NCBI GenBank assembly: GCA_037042185.1
Contig: JAXQJY010000021.1
Location: 248,001 to 312,000, forward strand
Source of the DNA: Sordariomycetes sp. S80-01Y
Lineage: Eukaryota; Ascomycota; Sordariomycetes
Direction: 5' to 3'
DNA length: 64,000 nt
In this document: piece by piece, positions 15,294 to 27,900 of the stretch
Numbering within the stretch: the stretch's first letter is position 1
Layout of the letters: each line of letters starts with the position of its first letter
The notes under the pieces: model-generated
What the model was told of the DNA's origin: nothing
What the model saw: only the letters and a program-made list of their open reading frames with translations
Database searches by the model: none
Translations under genes and position numbers: made by a program

Positions 15294-16071
15294 TCTTACA
15301 CGAAGTCTCAATACCCCCCAATGCCGGGATTAGGCATTTCTTCTTTTACATAGCACCTCAGGAGGGGGACAGGGTTTTTTGCTTGAGCTCAGACGGGGCA
15401 CATGATGATCCTTTGGCGTTTCTCTTTTTCGTTTCGCGAATACGGTATATGGGGTTGCTTGACTTTCTCTTCTTTCCTTTTCTTTCTTGACAGCATCGCA
15501 CCTCTTCTGTACTTTGCGGCTCTGTTATTCGAGCAGTCTTCTTGCCATTATAGGGGTTGGATTGGGATCGGGATGTTTCACGCGTCATAGATGGGTTTGC
15601 TATGGATAGCCAGCGCTGGTCAGGGAGGACGAGCGAGGGCGACGACTATGATCAGAAAGTCGAAGCATGGACGGTTGCTATACTAGCAAGGATTGGTTCG
15701 GCTAGTTCAATACCAAACGTTCCAAGGCTACAATTCTTCTTTCAAGCGTGACGGTGCCGACTGAAGGGGGAGACGACGAGAGTCAGACTATGACGAAGCG
15801 TCGCTGGTGTCGGCCGTCGACGGCCACGTTCACTGCCGGTGGGGCAGAAGAATAGCACAACAGGAACTCTCTGCCTGCGAGCTCCTCGCTGCACATATGT
15901 CATGCTTGCGAGATTTCACGAGCCCATACGCACCAAGGTAGATGCAGGCCCAGAACTGGCAGCTCCACTCGTGCATGCGCAGCAAGCAAGTCGTCCGCGT
16001 CCGTGGTCCCCTCCGGCTCGATGGGCCGAGGCGGCTCCTTCATCCACCTGCAGGTCGAGGCAGAGAATTTT

Positions 16072-16135
16072 TTTCTTTCTTTCTTTCCGGTGAGGTATAT
16101 GTATGTATGTACGCACGTACGTATGTATGTAGGTG
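16072..16135. repeat. TTTC and TATG/TACG microsatellites
   Basis: About four TTTC units are followed after a short gap by an interrupted TATG/TACG tetranucleotide run with alternating purine-pyrimidine character (GTATGTATGTACGCACGTAC and onward). Non-coding. Confidence 0.85.
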
Positions 16136-16665
16136 ACATGTGCTGTGACGTTGACGGGGAGGCTTGAAGTTGAGCTCCAAGCTTCAAGGCCTGTTCCCTC
16201 CCTCGGCGAGGCGAGGCACTTTTCCAATGGGATGCGGACAGCGAGGATGCAAGGATGTCAGAATGTACTAGTAGTAGGTAAGTGCTAGGTACGCCGGACG
16301 CCGGATGCAGGAGGATTGGGCCGATGCCAACGAGGGAAGGGGGGAATGGAAGGTCGCTGGTGCATCCGAGCCTTCAAGCACGGACGGCTTGGGGAGTGGG
16401 TGTTGTTGACTGAGAGGCGGATCTTTTGGAGGGTTCACATGAAGATTCACGCATGCGGGCGGCGTTGAGCCGTTGGGGTCCTAGGCCAAAGGGCAAGGAG
16501 GGATTGGCTTAAGCCTTTTTGACGCTGTCGATCCGGCCGCGGAGGGTCCGAATGCAACGGCGGGACGGCCAACGGTCTTGATGGGAATACAGGCTGGATG
16601 CGGATGAAGGGGGACAGCCTCCGGAACAAGCAAGATGATCGCCGGGTGCTTCGTGATCTACAGAG

Positions 16666-16697
16666 ACGGACAGACAGACAGACAGACAGGCAGGCCT
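16666..16697. repeat. GACA tetranucleotide microsatellite
   Basis: About seven GACA-type units (GACGGACAGACAGACAGACA and continuing to GGCAGG) in non-coding DNA. Confidence 0.85.
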
Positions 16698-18096
16698 CGG
16701 ATGACATTGCATTGCAGCTGGCATCAAACGGCCCTCGGGGATATCTCAGAGAGCCCACGAATGGACCAGGCCTGCATTCGACCGGTGAGAAAGGGGCACC
16801 GCGGTTTCAGCAAAGCAGCTGCTGCTTTCACAACGATGCCGTGCCGGAGACGGAACCAAAACCAGGCATGATGACCTGATAGCCCAAGCCAGGTTGCGCT
16901 GTCTTGTTCCGTCGGGATGGATGATGCGCATGCCCGTCATGGGCGAGCGAAAGACACCCAGAGAAAGCAGCGTTGGGGGAAGCTCTGCGCAATGGGCACG
17001 GCCGAGAGGGATAATCTCGCAAAAAAAGAGAACTGTGTACGAGGTTTGTTCGTAGCCGGCGAGATCTTGGGGTCTGTCTGTCCCGCTGGGTTTCGTGGCC
17101 CTCGGGACAGCCTCGATCCCATGTGGTCCCGGTGTAGTGCAAAGACGAGATTTGGGGGGTGCTTTTCCCAACCAACGCACGACACGGGCATTCGGCGTCG
17201 CTCAGCGTCGTGGCGAGTGCGACTCGAGTGCCTCTTTGGCGCGGTGTCCGAGTTTAAGCTTGTGACAGGTGAGCTGTGACGGCTCGACTGGTGCTGCATT
17301 CTGTGAGCAGACGGTGATTAGGTAGTCCAGACCTGGGAACGGCGCGTGGTTTCGAGGACGGCAATCCCTGCCTCTGCCTCGCAAGAAGGGCCATGGCATA
17401 GCGACTGAGGCGTCGGAGGCTGACCAAGAGCTAGGGGACCGAACAGTCGAGACCGACACCGACTTGGGGCCTACTGCACAGTAGTGATTGACCTGGCTCT
17501 GCTTTGGTCACGGGTGCGACGAGGAGGCTGAAACGAAGCGGCAGTGGGATGTCCCCAGCGGGCTGGCAGTGGCAGTGGCAGCGACAGCACTCCGTCGTAG
17601 TCCTGGGCTGCTGCGCTTCGGGGTGCAAGCCTCCGCGATGGACTGACGGAACGGACGAACAGCCCAGTGGTCAACGACGGTTAGCTCGAGCTTGAAGAGT
17701 GCTGGGGTGGAGCCAGAAGGAGGCCATATCCAGAGCCTGAAACGCAAGCGCAGGCCGGGTCCCCTGCTGCTGATGGCCCTTGTGCTGGAACCGGGCATGG
17801 TACAAGTACGAAGCTGGAAGCCTCCAAGGTCATGGCCTGACCCATGCTTGCCATGCTCGCGGCCGTTGGACGTTGGGGCAGTTGATGTGGGCGTTCCATC
17901 TCGACCAGGGACAAGTGACAAGGGCAGAAGGGCCTGGGCTGGGGTGTTGGCTCGAGACGGAAGGCTGGCTTAGTGCCTTAGCTTAGTGCCGTCGAGAAGA
18001 ACAAAACGAAGACAAAATCAAGGACCGTCGTGTTTCATCTGCACCGCGGAGGAGTCTGAGGTGGCGCTCAGGCTGCCACCACTGGCAGCGCTCCGT

Positions 18097-18138
18097 AGGG
18101 GCCGGGGGTCGGGGGTCGAGGGTCGAGGGTCGGGGGGG
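18097..18138 (+). repeat. G-rich array, strong G-quadruplex motif
   Basis: Six runs of three or more G on the plus strand separated by loops of two to four bases (CC, TC, TCGA, TCGA, TC), built on a GGGTCGA-like unit. This meets the usual G-quadruplex pattern with runs to spare. It lies in the long spacer, far from any recognised start codon. Confidence 0.8.
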
Positions 18139-18600
18139 CAGAGGGGAGGCTTGGGAGGGCAACTTACAGGCTGAGGCTGGCAGCCGCAATCTGCATGAGG
18201 TAGCAAGCAGGCCTGGATCGGGGCTAGCGTCTCGTCCAGCTCTTTTACCGTAGCTTATACGAGCCGCGCTGCTGATACGAAGCTCGTCCTGGGCCTGGGA
18301 ACTTGACTTGAGGGACTGCTAGCTGCTCGCCGCTCCAAGCACGACGCGGGCATGGGCAGCTCATGCGGTGCTCCGTACGAGTACAGCCAAGAAGGGGCGC
18401 CTCATCGATGCCATGACGTGCGACCGACGAGCTCGAAGGGCCTGTGTGAGACGTCTGCGTCTGCGTCTACGTCTGCTCCAGCCGGGACCCTCGCTGGTGG
18501 AGGATAGGATGTCACTCGGCGTGACACGGCAGTTCGCACAGCAAAGGAGCTCTTCCAGCGGGTTGTGCAGGCTGGTTGATGGGCGGGCTGTATGCGTGTA

Positions 18601-18625
18601 TGGCATGGCATGGCATGGCATGGCC
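18601..18625. repeat. TGGCA pentanucleotide repeat
   Basis: Five uninterrupted or near-perfect TGGCA units in non-coding DNA. Confidence 0.85.
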
Positions 18626-19421
18626 TTGGTCCTGGTCTTGCTCTTGCTCACTTCAAGCTCTTTTGGAAAGTCCACCGAACTTGATTCTCGTGGTGCCGCC
18701 GCCCCCTCTCCATCTACGGCCCCCCCGCAAGCCTAGCCTGGGTTCTAGGTCGTGGCCCGCGTCGCTGATATAGGCCGCGTGCCCTATAGCGGGAGGGAAC
18801 CTGTGCTCTTCTGGACGAGCAGGACTTCGAATCGGGAAGCTGGGGGCGTGAGCTTGATTCGAAACGAGACGGGGACGGTCCGTCGTCATCATTCCTCACG
18901 GCGATGCGCCGCAATCTCAATGGATGATGATCAGTACATAACATCAAGCCACGGGGTGGCCAGACTAGGCAAAGGTAAGGCAGTCAGCGACTTGTCTGTG
19001 ACGTCCGGGTCCCTGACAGCCCACCCATCCGTTGACGCACGTGAAGAGTGTCTCACAGGAATACAGTATGTAACAATGATAATGAAAGCTGGTTACAGTA
19101 TCGATTAAGTGCCGAGCGCAGCGGATTGGGCGCTTAACTCGAGGTTGCTGCGGAAGGAACCACTGGCTCGGCAAAAGGGCGAGCCACGCAAAGTTTATCT
19201 CGCTCGTGCCTCTGGTTTAGTGGAGGGGCCTCACCTTTGGAGCACCATCAGCGTCAGCATCAATATCAGCAATCGAAACGACACCAGCGGCGGCGGCGGC
19301 GGCAGCGCATTGACGCGAGTGCTGATCGACCCTGCATCGCTCCAGCTGGCTTGCCTCCCCGACCCCGACCCCCCCGGCATTGCATCCAACCATCCTCGTC
19401 CGCCTATCTCGACTCGACTGA

Positions 19422-19450
19422 CTGCCTGCCTGCCTGCCTGCCCGCCTGCG
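19422..19450. repeat. CTGC tetranucleotide repeat
   Basis: About six CTGC units, ending with one C-for-T change (CTGCCCGCCTGCG). Confidence 0.8.
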
Positions 19451-20599
19451 CACCTCCGAGGAGCCGACTCGGTGCTGCCCTGCACGCCAACTGACATCGA
19501 GAGCGACTGTTAACCACCAGAGCGCCACTCTACTCACTACAAGCGCCGCGAGCTAGTACTTCGTAGCCGCTGGAGGGGGGGAGGGGCGCTGCTGATGGCC
19601 CCCGATGCCAGGCGAACGGCGCCGACGCGGACGCAATGCACGGCGCCACCGACCCACCGCTGCCACTGGTCTGCGCTCTGCGTTCTGCACTCGGGCCTCT
19701 GGCTTCTGTATTTTGTTGACGAGACTCGGAACGCTGGTCTCGCGCATCACGGACCGCCGGTGGTAGGATAAGCATCGTCAGACAACGCTTGAGAACTGCC
19801 TCCCGAGGCCGCTTGACACCCCCCCTGGCCCTTGTCCCCAGCGGTCCGTCCCAAAAGTCTCCAAAGTCGCAAGCCACCCCGTAACTTGAGCCTGGCCTGG
19901 GATTTGAGACATGCCCGTCGTCGGGGAATTCCATCTCTTATGGAGCAGCAGCCGTGGACCGTCTGAGACTCTGGGCGGAGAGCGCCAGTTGACGAGCCAA
20001 ATGCAGCGCAGAAACGGATACGGTGCGTCTACGGGCGTCCACTGCGTCCCTTTCATCTCACTAGCCCGCGGGACATGGCATGGGCTTTCTGAGCCTGGCC
20101 ATCAACTTGACACATCGCCTTGATTCGACGCCGCCCTCGACTGTTTCGGTCGCCAACTAGTCGATCGCCCTTGTATACCCGATCGGGCAATCTTCCCACT
20201 CTGTCTGTTCCAACATGGAATATGCCCGTCTCGAAGCTTTCGGCTCTCAACGCGCCACCGGGAGCCTGCCACGAGCGGTACTGCAGGAGCCCACGGGTGT
20301 CTTGGGTCTCTCTTCTTCGCGGTCTTGACGGGTTGTAGTGGACTGTAGGTGCGGGCTTGCAGACACGCAAGCACGCGCGCGCACGCATTCGACATAACTT
20401 TGTTGGAGTCGCTGGAGACAGGTCCTAGACTAGACTAACAGCAACCCCTCAGAGGACCCCACATCCCAGTGCCCGGCCAGAAACAAGTCGGACCAGCACC
20501 AGGTCAGATCGAGGCCGAGCCCGGCCAAGGCAAGTGGACAGAAGTGGAAGTGCCAGTGGCCCCGGTTCCAGGTTCACTGCCACAGCCCCAACGGGCGGC

Positions 20600-20650
20600 A
20601 GGTGTTGGAGGTCGGAGGCTGGAGGCGGGAGGCTGGAGGCTGGGAGCGAC
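20600..20650 (+). repeat. GGAGGCT/GGAGGCG minisatellite
   Basis: G-rich run of imperfect 7-base units (GGAGGTC, GGAGGCT, GGAGGCG, GGAGGCT, GGAGGCT) in the spacer, about 1.5 kb before the next start codon. Confidence 0.7.
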
Positions 20651-22196
20651 TCCTCTTCTGTGGTCCTGCTTGTGGATGGTGGTGGCTTCGGGCGAGTCAA
20701 AGTCTGGCAAGGACTCCTCCTTGTTGGTCTCTGACCTGGTCTCTCACACTTCATTCTCTTCCCCCTTCATCCCACCCTCACGCCCACCGGCACAACTGCC
20801 GCCATTCCCTCTCAGGAAGGGTTTTATACTTTACTTCTCACATGTTCGGGGCCTGACACACAAGCGACGCCTGGCGAAATCATCTAGAGCCCATCTTGTG
20901 CTTGTCCATACTTGCGGCTTGCAGTCTAACCCTCAGACGGTGCTGCTCTGGATTCGCCTCCTCGAGTCACTTCGACAAAAATCGCCCTTCTGTTTACTGA
21001 TCCGCTCAGCCTGGTCCTTTCTCGACCCTGAGCCAGCTCGTCAGTCCCGGTCCTTTTACGACTTCGACCACCCAGTGCCTTAGCTGGGCCCGGTCTCGCT
21101 TCTCTTCTTGACACTCGTTCGGAGGTGTTTCGACCTCCCAAGGCCTGTCCATAGACATCTGGTCTTGCTTTTCGTTGAATATCGTGCAGACGACCACAGC
21201 GCCGTTGTACACTCACGTCCCTTTCGAGCATACTTCGCATAACATATTAGCACACGCCTGTTCATAAGGTCCCTTACCCTCCCCGGTCCTGCCCTGCAAC
21301 TTGCTGCGGCTGGTGCTCTGGTCACTCTGCACGCGCCACTCGTGGGACACCCTAGTCCGTTCTTGTTGCCTCTATTTCCAGTATTTCTCACCTTGGGTAT
21401 CCGTCCGTCGGTGCAGCCTGGCATAGCAGAGCTTCACTTGTTACCCACCTCGCCCCCTTCCACTCCCCCCCTCCCCCTCTTGACCTTCACTCAGGCAGAC
21501 GCAAGTCAAGCCTCTCGCCCATCGAGCAACCCCTGCCGCCCGCGGCTCCTCGTCAGAGAAGCCAATCCGCTGCCTGTCCGATCTGAGAAGCACGGCGAAT
21601 CCTCTCTCGACTCACCCAAGAAGCTCAAGTTCCCCACTGCACACACACGCACAGACACACGCAGCGGAGCCAAACCTGGCTGGAAACGTGCCTCCACGGC
21701 CGACTGCTTCCACCGTGCAGCAGACAACTGTCAACCCGGGCTACGTACTACCGTCCATTCTTGGGGCTGCCACCCTGGCTCGACCTCGGGGGTCCTTGGT
21801 TCGGCTCTCTCCAGACTACCGTTTGTGGCATTGGCATCCATGGCTAGCAAATGAGGGTTGCCTTCCCTGTCTCGTCTTCATCCCATAGGTCCTGCTTTCT
21901 CGACTACTACCCTTCCTGAGCTGGCCGTCACATCCAGCTCCCTCGGCTTGTTTTATACAAAGGTAGTACCCATCCCTTCCCGTGCTTCATATCTGCCTTG
22001 CTTTGACTTTTGTTCTTGCACCGTCCTCGGCGAGCCCAATCCTTGAGCAACTCCCCAACATTTGGAATTACAGGCCCTGCCCGAGACCTCGCATCCTTGC
22101 CTTCTTCAAGTCCCGCTCTCGTCCTTATTCTTGATCCTTTTTGAAAACAAAACCTAGTCAATCCCATGCAAACAAGACGCAGGAGTCGTCGCTACG

Positions 22197-23658
22197 ATGC
22201 TTACCGTCAACCAGCCTCAGACATACGGCTACCAGTCCGTCCATGACCTTCCGACACCGCCCTCGGCCTCTCGACCTTCTCCTCCACTCCTCCAGGAACA
22301 CTCGTACAGACAGCCGTCGATAAGGCGGAGCAAGAGCCCGGCAAAGCAGCAAATGTCGACTTCTCACCGTGGCTTGCCTCCCCCGGCAGCCCTGACACTA
22401 CCACCTCACCAGCAACAACCGCCGTCGGGTGCACATCACGCCCCTGCGCAGCAACAACACCAACATCAACATCATCCCCATCATCAGCCATCACATCAAG
22501 CTGCTCAGCCTCCCCCTCCCCCTCCCCCTCAGCATCAACATCAGCATCAGAGCAGCGGTCAGTTGTGGGCCCCGCTGCCAGCCCCTCCTCCACAATGGCA
22601 AGGGTCTGAGGAGTCGATGAGAACTTGGCTCCAGGCAAGGACCGAAGAGGAGAAGACCAAGCAAGAGGAGGAAAAGACGAGGCAGGAAACCCTGCGTCTT
22701 GAGCAGAGAAAAATCGAGGCAGATATGCTTCGCGAGTCGCTAGGGCGTGGAGTGCCACCACCCATGGTGCCACTGGTGTTTGCAGGCATGGCCACAGGAG
22801 GGGTTCTGCCGCAAACAGCACTTGACTGGGCACAGCAATTCATGCCGCCTTCCCAGAGCCATCAGCTTCAGATCATGGCCCCTCAAGGCCCAGCCTCCCC
22901 TCACCATCAACGAGAACACTCGGGCCACACACATGCCTACGCACCGGCGCCCTCGGCGGTAGGGCCAACCCCTGGACCGTATCAGCATCACCCCCCGTCC
23001 CCAAACAGACCCCGAACGCAGACGACCACGATACCGCCAGCCCACGCCATGCCCCACGGCGCCCACCTGCCGAGCTTGAACACGAATGTGCCGCCAGGCC
23101 CGCACCAAGGCCATCCTCAGTCGCAAGGCAATACGGGGCAGCAAGAGTCAAGCCCGTCGATCTACTTCCACCACTGGCAACCTCCGGGGACACAACAGGC
23201 TGTGGGAAGCTCGAATCGACCGGGAACTCCCTCTGGTTCGTCCAAGACCAAGAGAAAGCGAGAACCAGCTGACTAACCGTCCCTCGATAGGGGAGACTTC
23301 TAAAAAGCGCAAATCGGGGCCTTCTAGCGAGCAACAGACTCGCTCACCTCCGCCTGCTTCGAATAACCCAGGCCCAAACAGGCGGGGGCACAAGCGTCAG
23401 CGCAGCGACATGTCCTGGTATCGATCGACGGGACAGGAAAGAGCCGAGGAGTCCGACCGGTCTGTCAGAGAGGCTTCGCCGGCGCAAGTATCGAGGGAGC
23501 GGTCAAGAAGCGAGGTCGGCAAGCATCCGGTCTCGCTGATGCTATCAAACGAGCCCTCGGAAGAGACGCGGCCACAATGGCAATCCTACGGGCCCACCCG
23601 ACGCACATCCCCAAGCGAACACGATCCTCGGTCTCAAGGTGGAAGCTCTCGAGGCTAG
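22197..23658 (+). CDS. Low-complexity fungal protein with charged coiled coil and nuclear-localisation-like motifs
   Basis: I recognise this as a conserved-looking fungal type but cannot name its function. Two exons, 22197-23235 and 23291-23658, give 468 aa. The 55-nt intron has donor GTTCGT, branch CTGACTAAC and acceptor ATAG, and joins in phase 1. Residues 1-135 are rich in Pro, Gln and His (QHQHQHHPHH, seven prolines, QHQHQHQ). Residues 137-180 form a charged helix (TEEEKTKQEEEKTRQETLRL), followed by a conserved-looking hydrophobic stretch, PMVPLVFAGM...ALDWAQQFM (189-216). The tail is Ser/Arg rich, with SKKRK and KRQRS basic clusters that suggest a nuclear protein. If the intron is kept, translation ends at KTKRKREPAD (359 aa). 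The long pyrimidine-rich upstream region would suit a regulatory gene. Confidence 0.8.
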
Positions 23659-24965
23659 CACGGACCTACAACGAAGCATGGCTCACGAAGAACACGTCTA
23701 GGAACGACTCTCCTCGACACCTTCTCGTTTGTGTAAAAGGACTGGTTTCTTGGGAATGTTCCAGAACCAGGATCGGGTGTCTGGTGTTACACTTTCCACC
23801 TTGCCAATGTATTTGGGCACTGGATTCGCATCTGTATTCCTGCCTTCTTCATGTTTTCCCTTTAGAAACATCTTCATTCTCTGCATTGGGTGCAATGGTT
23901 CACGGCATAAGGCGGTTACTGGGATCGGGCGGCACAGTATTTGGTAACTTGGCATCAATGGGAGAATTAGCCACGGGAGGCAGACCACCCCCCTACCGTC
24001 AATCGCGCATTTCACACGTGCCTGTCAACTTGGGACGAGGCCGAGATTTCACTGTGTCGATTGGTAAAGAAAAAAAAAACGACACCAGCTCATAATCCAG
24101 CCTCGGGAAGGCGTGGCGGTGCTGAGTAGCCTGCCAGCCAACGGGAGGCAGCATGGCTTCCCGCAATAAACGTGCCGGGGGGGCGTGCGCGTCGACCCTA
24201 TCAGTCCATTGCGGGGGTCATCCGTAATTGCGTAAATGTTAGAAAGCGGGAGCCAGCGTTTTGAAAGAGACGAGGCCTCCCAGGACGGCTGCCTTGCCTT
24301 GCAATGCGTTGCGTTGCGTGTGTGTGCTACTGCCCGTCGTTTGGAATGCCGAACACGCGTCGCCCGGGCTTTCGAGCTCGGTGCGCCGGGGTGCCCCACC
24401 CGCGATGCCGGATGCACGGACCACGGCCGGAGCTTGGCCCGGCTTTGGAGGTGCTTGGGGCGACCATGGCTTCAGCGTCGAGCGACCACGCTACGGACGG
24501 TTGGGTTCGCCGGGGCGGGCCACAAGCTGCATTCAAAAACGAGCGTGTAGATGTGATTAAACTATATTCTCGACTCTGCACGTACCATTACCGATGTTGC
24601 CGTCTTGCTCCAAACATCAATTCATCATCGTGAACTACCTGTCCAGCACTGCCATTCCAGCCCTTAAATCTCAAAAGTCCAACAGCAAAAGTCCACCACC
24701 GCAGAAGGGTATATTTTGAACGAGAAAAAACACAGGCCCCTGCTCCTAAGCAGTGTTGCCCGTTCCTCCACAGATTCGACAAAGAAAAAAAAACGTTGCC
24801 GTGGAGGCGCATGCGGTGCAAACCGCGAGAAGGTGGTGCAGGGGTATCGATAGCTTTTGCCAATTCAAACAGGGCGTTGTCGCTATTCAAATATCAGAAA
24901 CAAAGGAAACGGGCACGGCGCCTTGTGATTAAATGTCAAGGCGGCCCGGGAAGCAGATAGGCTTG
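23659..24965. other. Convergent intergenic region
   Basis: About 1.3 kb between the 3' ends of two convergent genes. Contains A-rich runs at 24067-24079 and 24783-24793 (plus-strand sense). No gene was recognised. Confidence 0.6.
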
Positions 24966-27900
24966 CTATGCCTTCTTCTTGCCTTGGACGTGAGCCTTCC
25001 ATTCGGCTTTGGTGACCTTCATGAGGAGCTCCTCGTCCTTGATTGGAATGAAGGATGTCAAGGCCTTCATGGCGTTCTCGAAATCAGAATCGATCAGGAC
25101 CTCTCGAAGCGCTTGTATGAGGGCTGCGCTCGTGGCGTGAAGGATGTCAAGGCCTGTCGCAGGTGCCGGTGTCGGGGTAGTCGGTCGTTTCTTCACTGGT
25201 GTCTTCGATTCTGCCGGTCCGGCCGGCGTACCGCCCAGGAGGAGGAAAACGTCCCAGACGCGCAGCTGCGCGGGAAAGGGTATCGACAGGTTGAACAATG
25301 TCAAGTACCACCTTGTCCCGTAAGCAGTCGAATCGATGCAGAGCTCCTCGAGTTTGCTGGCAACGTCCTTATGGAGCCAAGCGGCCTCAAACTCCTTCAA
25401 GCCCGTCATCAGGCCTTCGAATCCCGGTCGATAAAGCCGATCCAGGCCACGGAGTTGCCACATGCGAACCAGCATTATGAAGCACTTCTCCTCATCAAAG
25501 TAGCATAGCAGCGTAGCTCCTAGAGAGGCCATGCCCTGTACGTAACCCGTCACGGGAAAGTATATCGACAGCGCATGAAGGACTCGAAATAGAAGGCGTT
25601 GTCCTCCTCGATACCGACGACGAAACATGATATGTCTGTTGATGGTTCGAGGTACGTCCAGATCGATCTGCACATCATCCGGGGAGCTCTTTTCTTGCAG
25701 CCGATGGAATTCAGCAGCTAGCTGCTCAGATGTTGGCGATCCGGGGGTATTTTGGGCACTAACTTCCATGAAGGAGTACCAGGCAGCTGTGCGCCAGCAA
25801 TCAGGGATGCCCTTCCATGTTCGTTCGATCAACTTGGGGTTCTTGATGTCGAACTCAAACTCCATGCCCTCGCCCTGAGTGCCCTTGTTGACCTTGGCCA
25901 TCTTGCGCCACTTTTCGGAGCGCTCGATTTCCTTGCGCTTCAGCGACTCTGAGATCTTCTCAACGCGGGCTTCCTCCGCGACATCTTGCAGACTTGGGGA
26001 CACGGTCAACATGTCGCCGGCCTCGTCCATCCACCTCCGCTCGCGATTATAAGGCAGTAAGTTGCCAGCTTGCCTCATTACCGACCGTGAGGACTTCAGG
26101 GATGTTGTGGAGAATCCAGAATGCTGCGTATTAAGCGACCTCGCTGAGACCTTCCTGCTTGGTGGCCTCCTGCCGACCAGAGGCGAGGCGCCGTATTGAT
26201 CCCTCTTGTGTAGTACGTTCCTCCTCCTAGGCGAGAATTGCGCCGACTTCATCTCGGTCGGGGTGCCTATCCTCGACGAACCGGGCCTCGGTGGCTCCTT
26301 TATGAAGCCATATCGGTCCACGACGGCGCCATCGAGGTCTTCGTAGTCTTCGAGTCCGCCAGACACCTCTGTCTCGGCCTTGTAGGCGCTGCTAGGCCGC
26401 AGCGATGAGGATTCGGCGGATCGTGGAGAGCGGGTTGAAGCGCCGAGCTGATCGCGCGGTCTGTAAGAAAAGTAGTCAGCACACGGACGCAAGAGAACAT
26501 GGAGCTAGGAAAGCATACGGGTCTTGCTCATCCTCCTCGGCAGACACCTCCTCGATGGGCGAGGCCGTTCGGTAACCCCCCAAGGATGGCAGCGCGCCGT
26601 CCTCCCATCTCAAGGTGTCGTTGGCGGCGTAGAGCGATCTCACCTTTTGGGAATCCCTGTCGACGTCGGCCGCCATGACTCGGATATCCGGGGGCACGCT
26701 CAGGAGCTGGGGATCTTGTGGCTGCGATTGCGATTGATTCTGTGGTTGCTGTTGCGCAAGTGGCACGGCGTCGGGAGTTACAAAGCCAGTGTCGGGTGTC
26801 TCGTTGCTAGCGACGCTCTCAGATCGTGGCCCGGACTCTGACGCTGGCGTGGCCGACGGCGAGAGGTGGTTTGTCGGGCTGGGCGATGGTTTGGTACCAT
26901 TGTCGACACTGGAGCGTGGTTGATCGCGTGAAGTTGGCGGTTGCGATTGTTGTTGGCTGTCCGAGGTGGTGCCCACGAGGGGGAAGGCTCGCTGCCCTCC
27001 AAACATGATGCTTCCGCGCTTGGAGAAGGAGAGGTCGGCTAAGAAATCATCGTCGAGCAGGCCGTCGGTCGAGAGGGAAAGGCTGAGGGGAGAATAGGGC
27101 GCGTTGGGGTCGGCAATGTCGCGTTGGGCTTGTTGCGACATGGAGTTCTGCGACGACGACTTGCGTTGTCTTTTCCACAGTGAAGGGACCGTGATGGCGC
27201 CGGAAGACTTGCGGGTCCTGCTGGAGCTTTCAGGGGTTCCAGGGCTGCTAGGCCCGCTGTCAGCGAGCGCGGCTTCTGGCTCAGGCTCAGGCGACGGGGA
27301 GCCCCGCATTAGGGGCTGCTTTGGCGCCGAAGCTTGAATCGGCCCAGACCCTGATGGCGAGAAACTTGTTGGAGTCCACAAGGACGAGACGGAGCGAGAG
27401 CTAAAGCTCTTGACCAGATTCTTGTGCGGCACCGGCGTCGCTTTCTTAGCTGCTTCTGTGGCTGCCGATCGGGGACGTACCCGTTGGGTGGTGGCGACCG
27501 AGACGGCAGCGGGACCGCTGGGACTAATACGAAGGGAAGGGGACCTCTTCGACCCAGAACCTGGTGCTGCCGCATTGGCATCGGCAGTCGAGAACGTCTC
27601 CCCATCACCGAACACGAATCTGGCAGGGCTCATGGGGCGTTGCAGCTGATCGGGCGTCGACACTGGGTTTGCAGGGTTCCAGGTGTGCTTATCCGACTGC
27701 AGCCCATCGTCTGCCACGTCTCTGGCCGCACCATCAGGCTGGGCGTCAACCTGCTGCACAACCGCCAATTCTGACATCAGCTTCTCGACCTGTTCCAATT
27801 CGTCCTCGCAATCCTCCTCGTCGATAGTCGGTGTTCTTGAAGAGTTCGTCGCCCCATGCCCAGAATCTCGTTTCCACCCTTCCTTGGGCGGGATGATGGA

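Larger units (their letters stand above)
15294..22196. other. Long gene-poor spacer with many microsatellites
   Basis: Nearly 7 kb without a supportable gene. Both strands carry short open frames only because the DNA is GC-rich. The region has an unusual density of simple repeats, given as separate entries: TTTC, TATG/TACG, GACA, a G-rich array, TGGCA and CTGC. From about 20.7 kb to 22.19 kb the plus strand is strongly pyrimidine-rich and probably forms the promoter and a long leader of the gene at 22197. A stretch near 21.68-21.79 kb reads in a coding-like way but has no ATG or clear splice connection. Confidence 0.55.
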
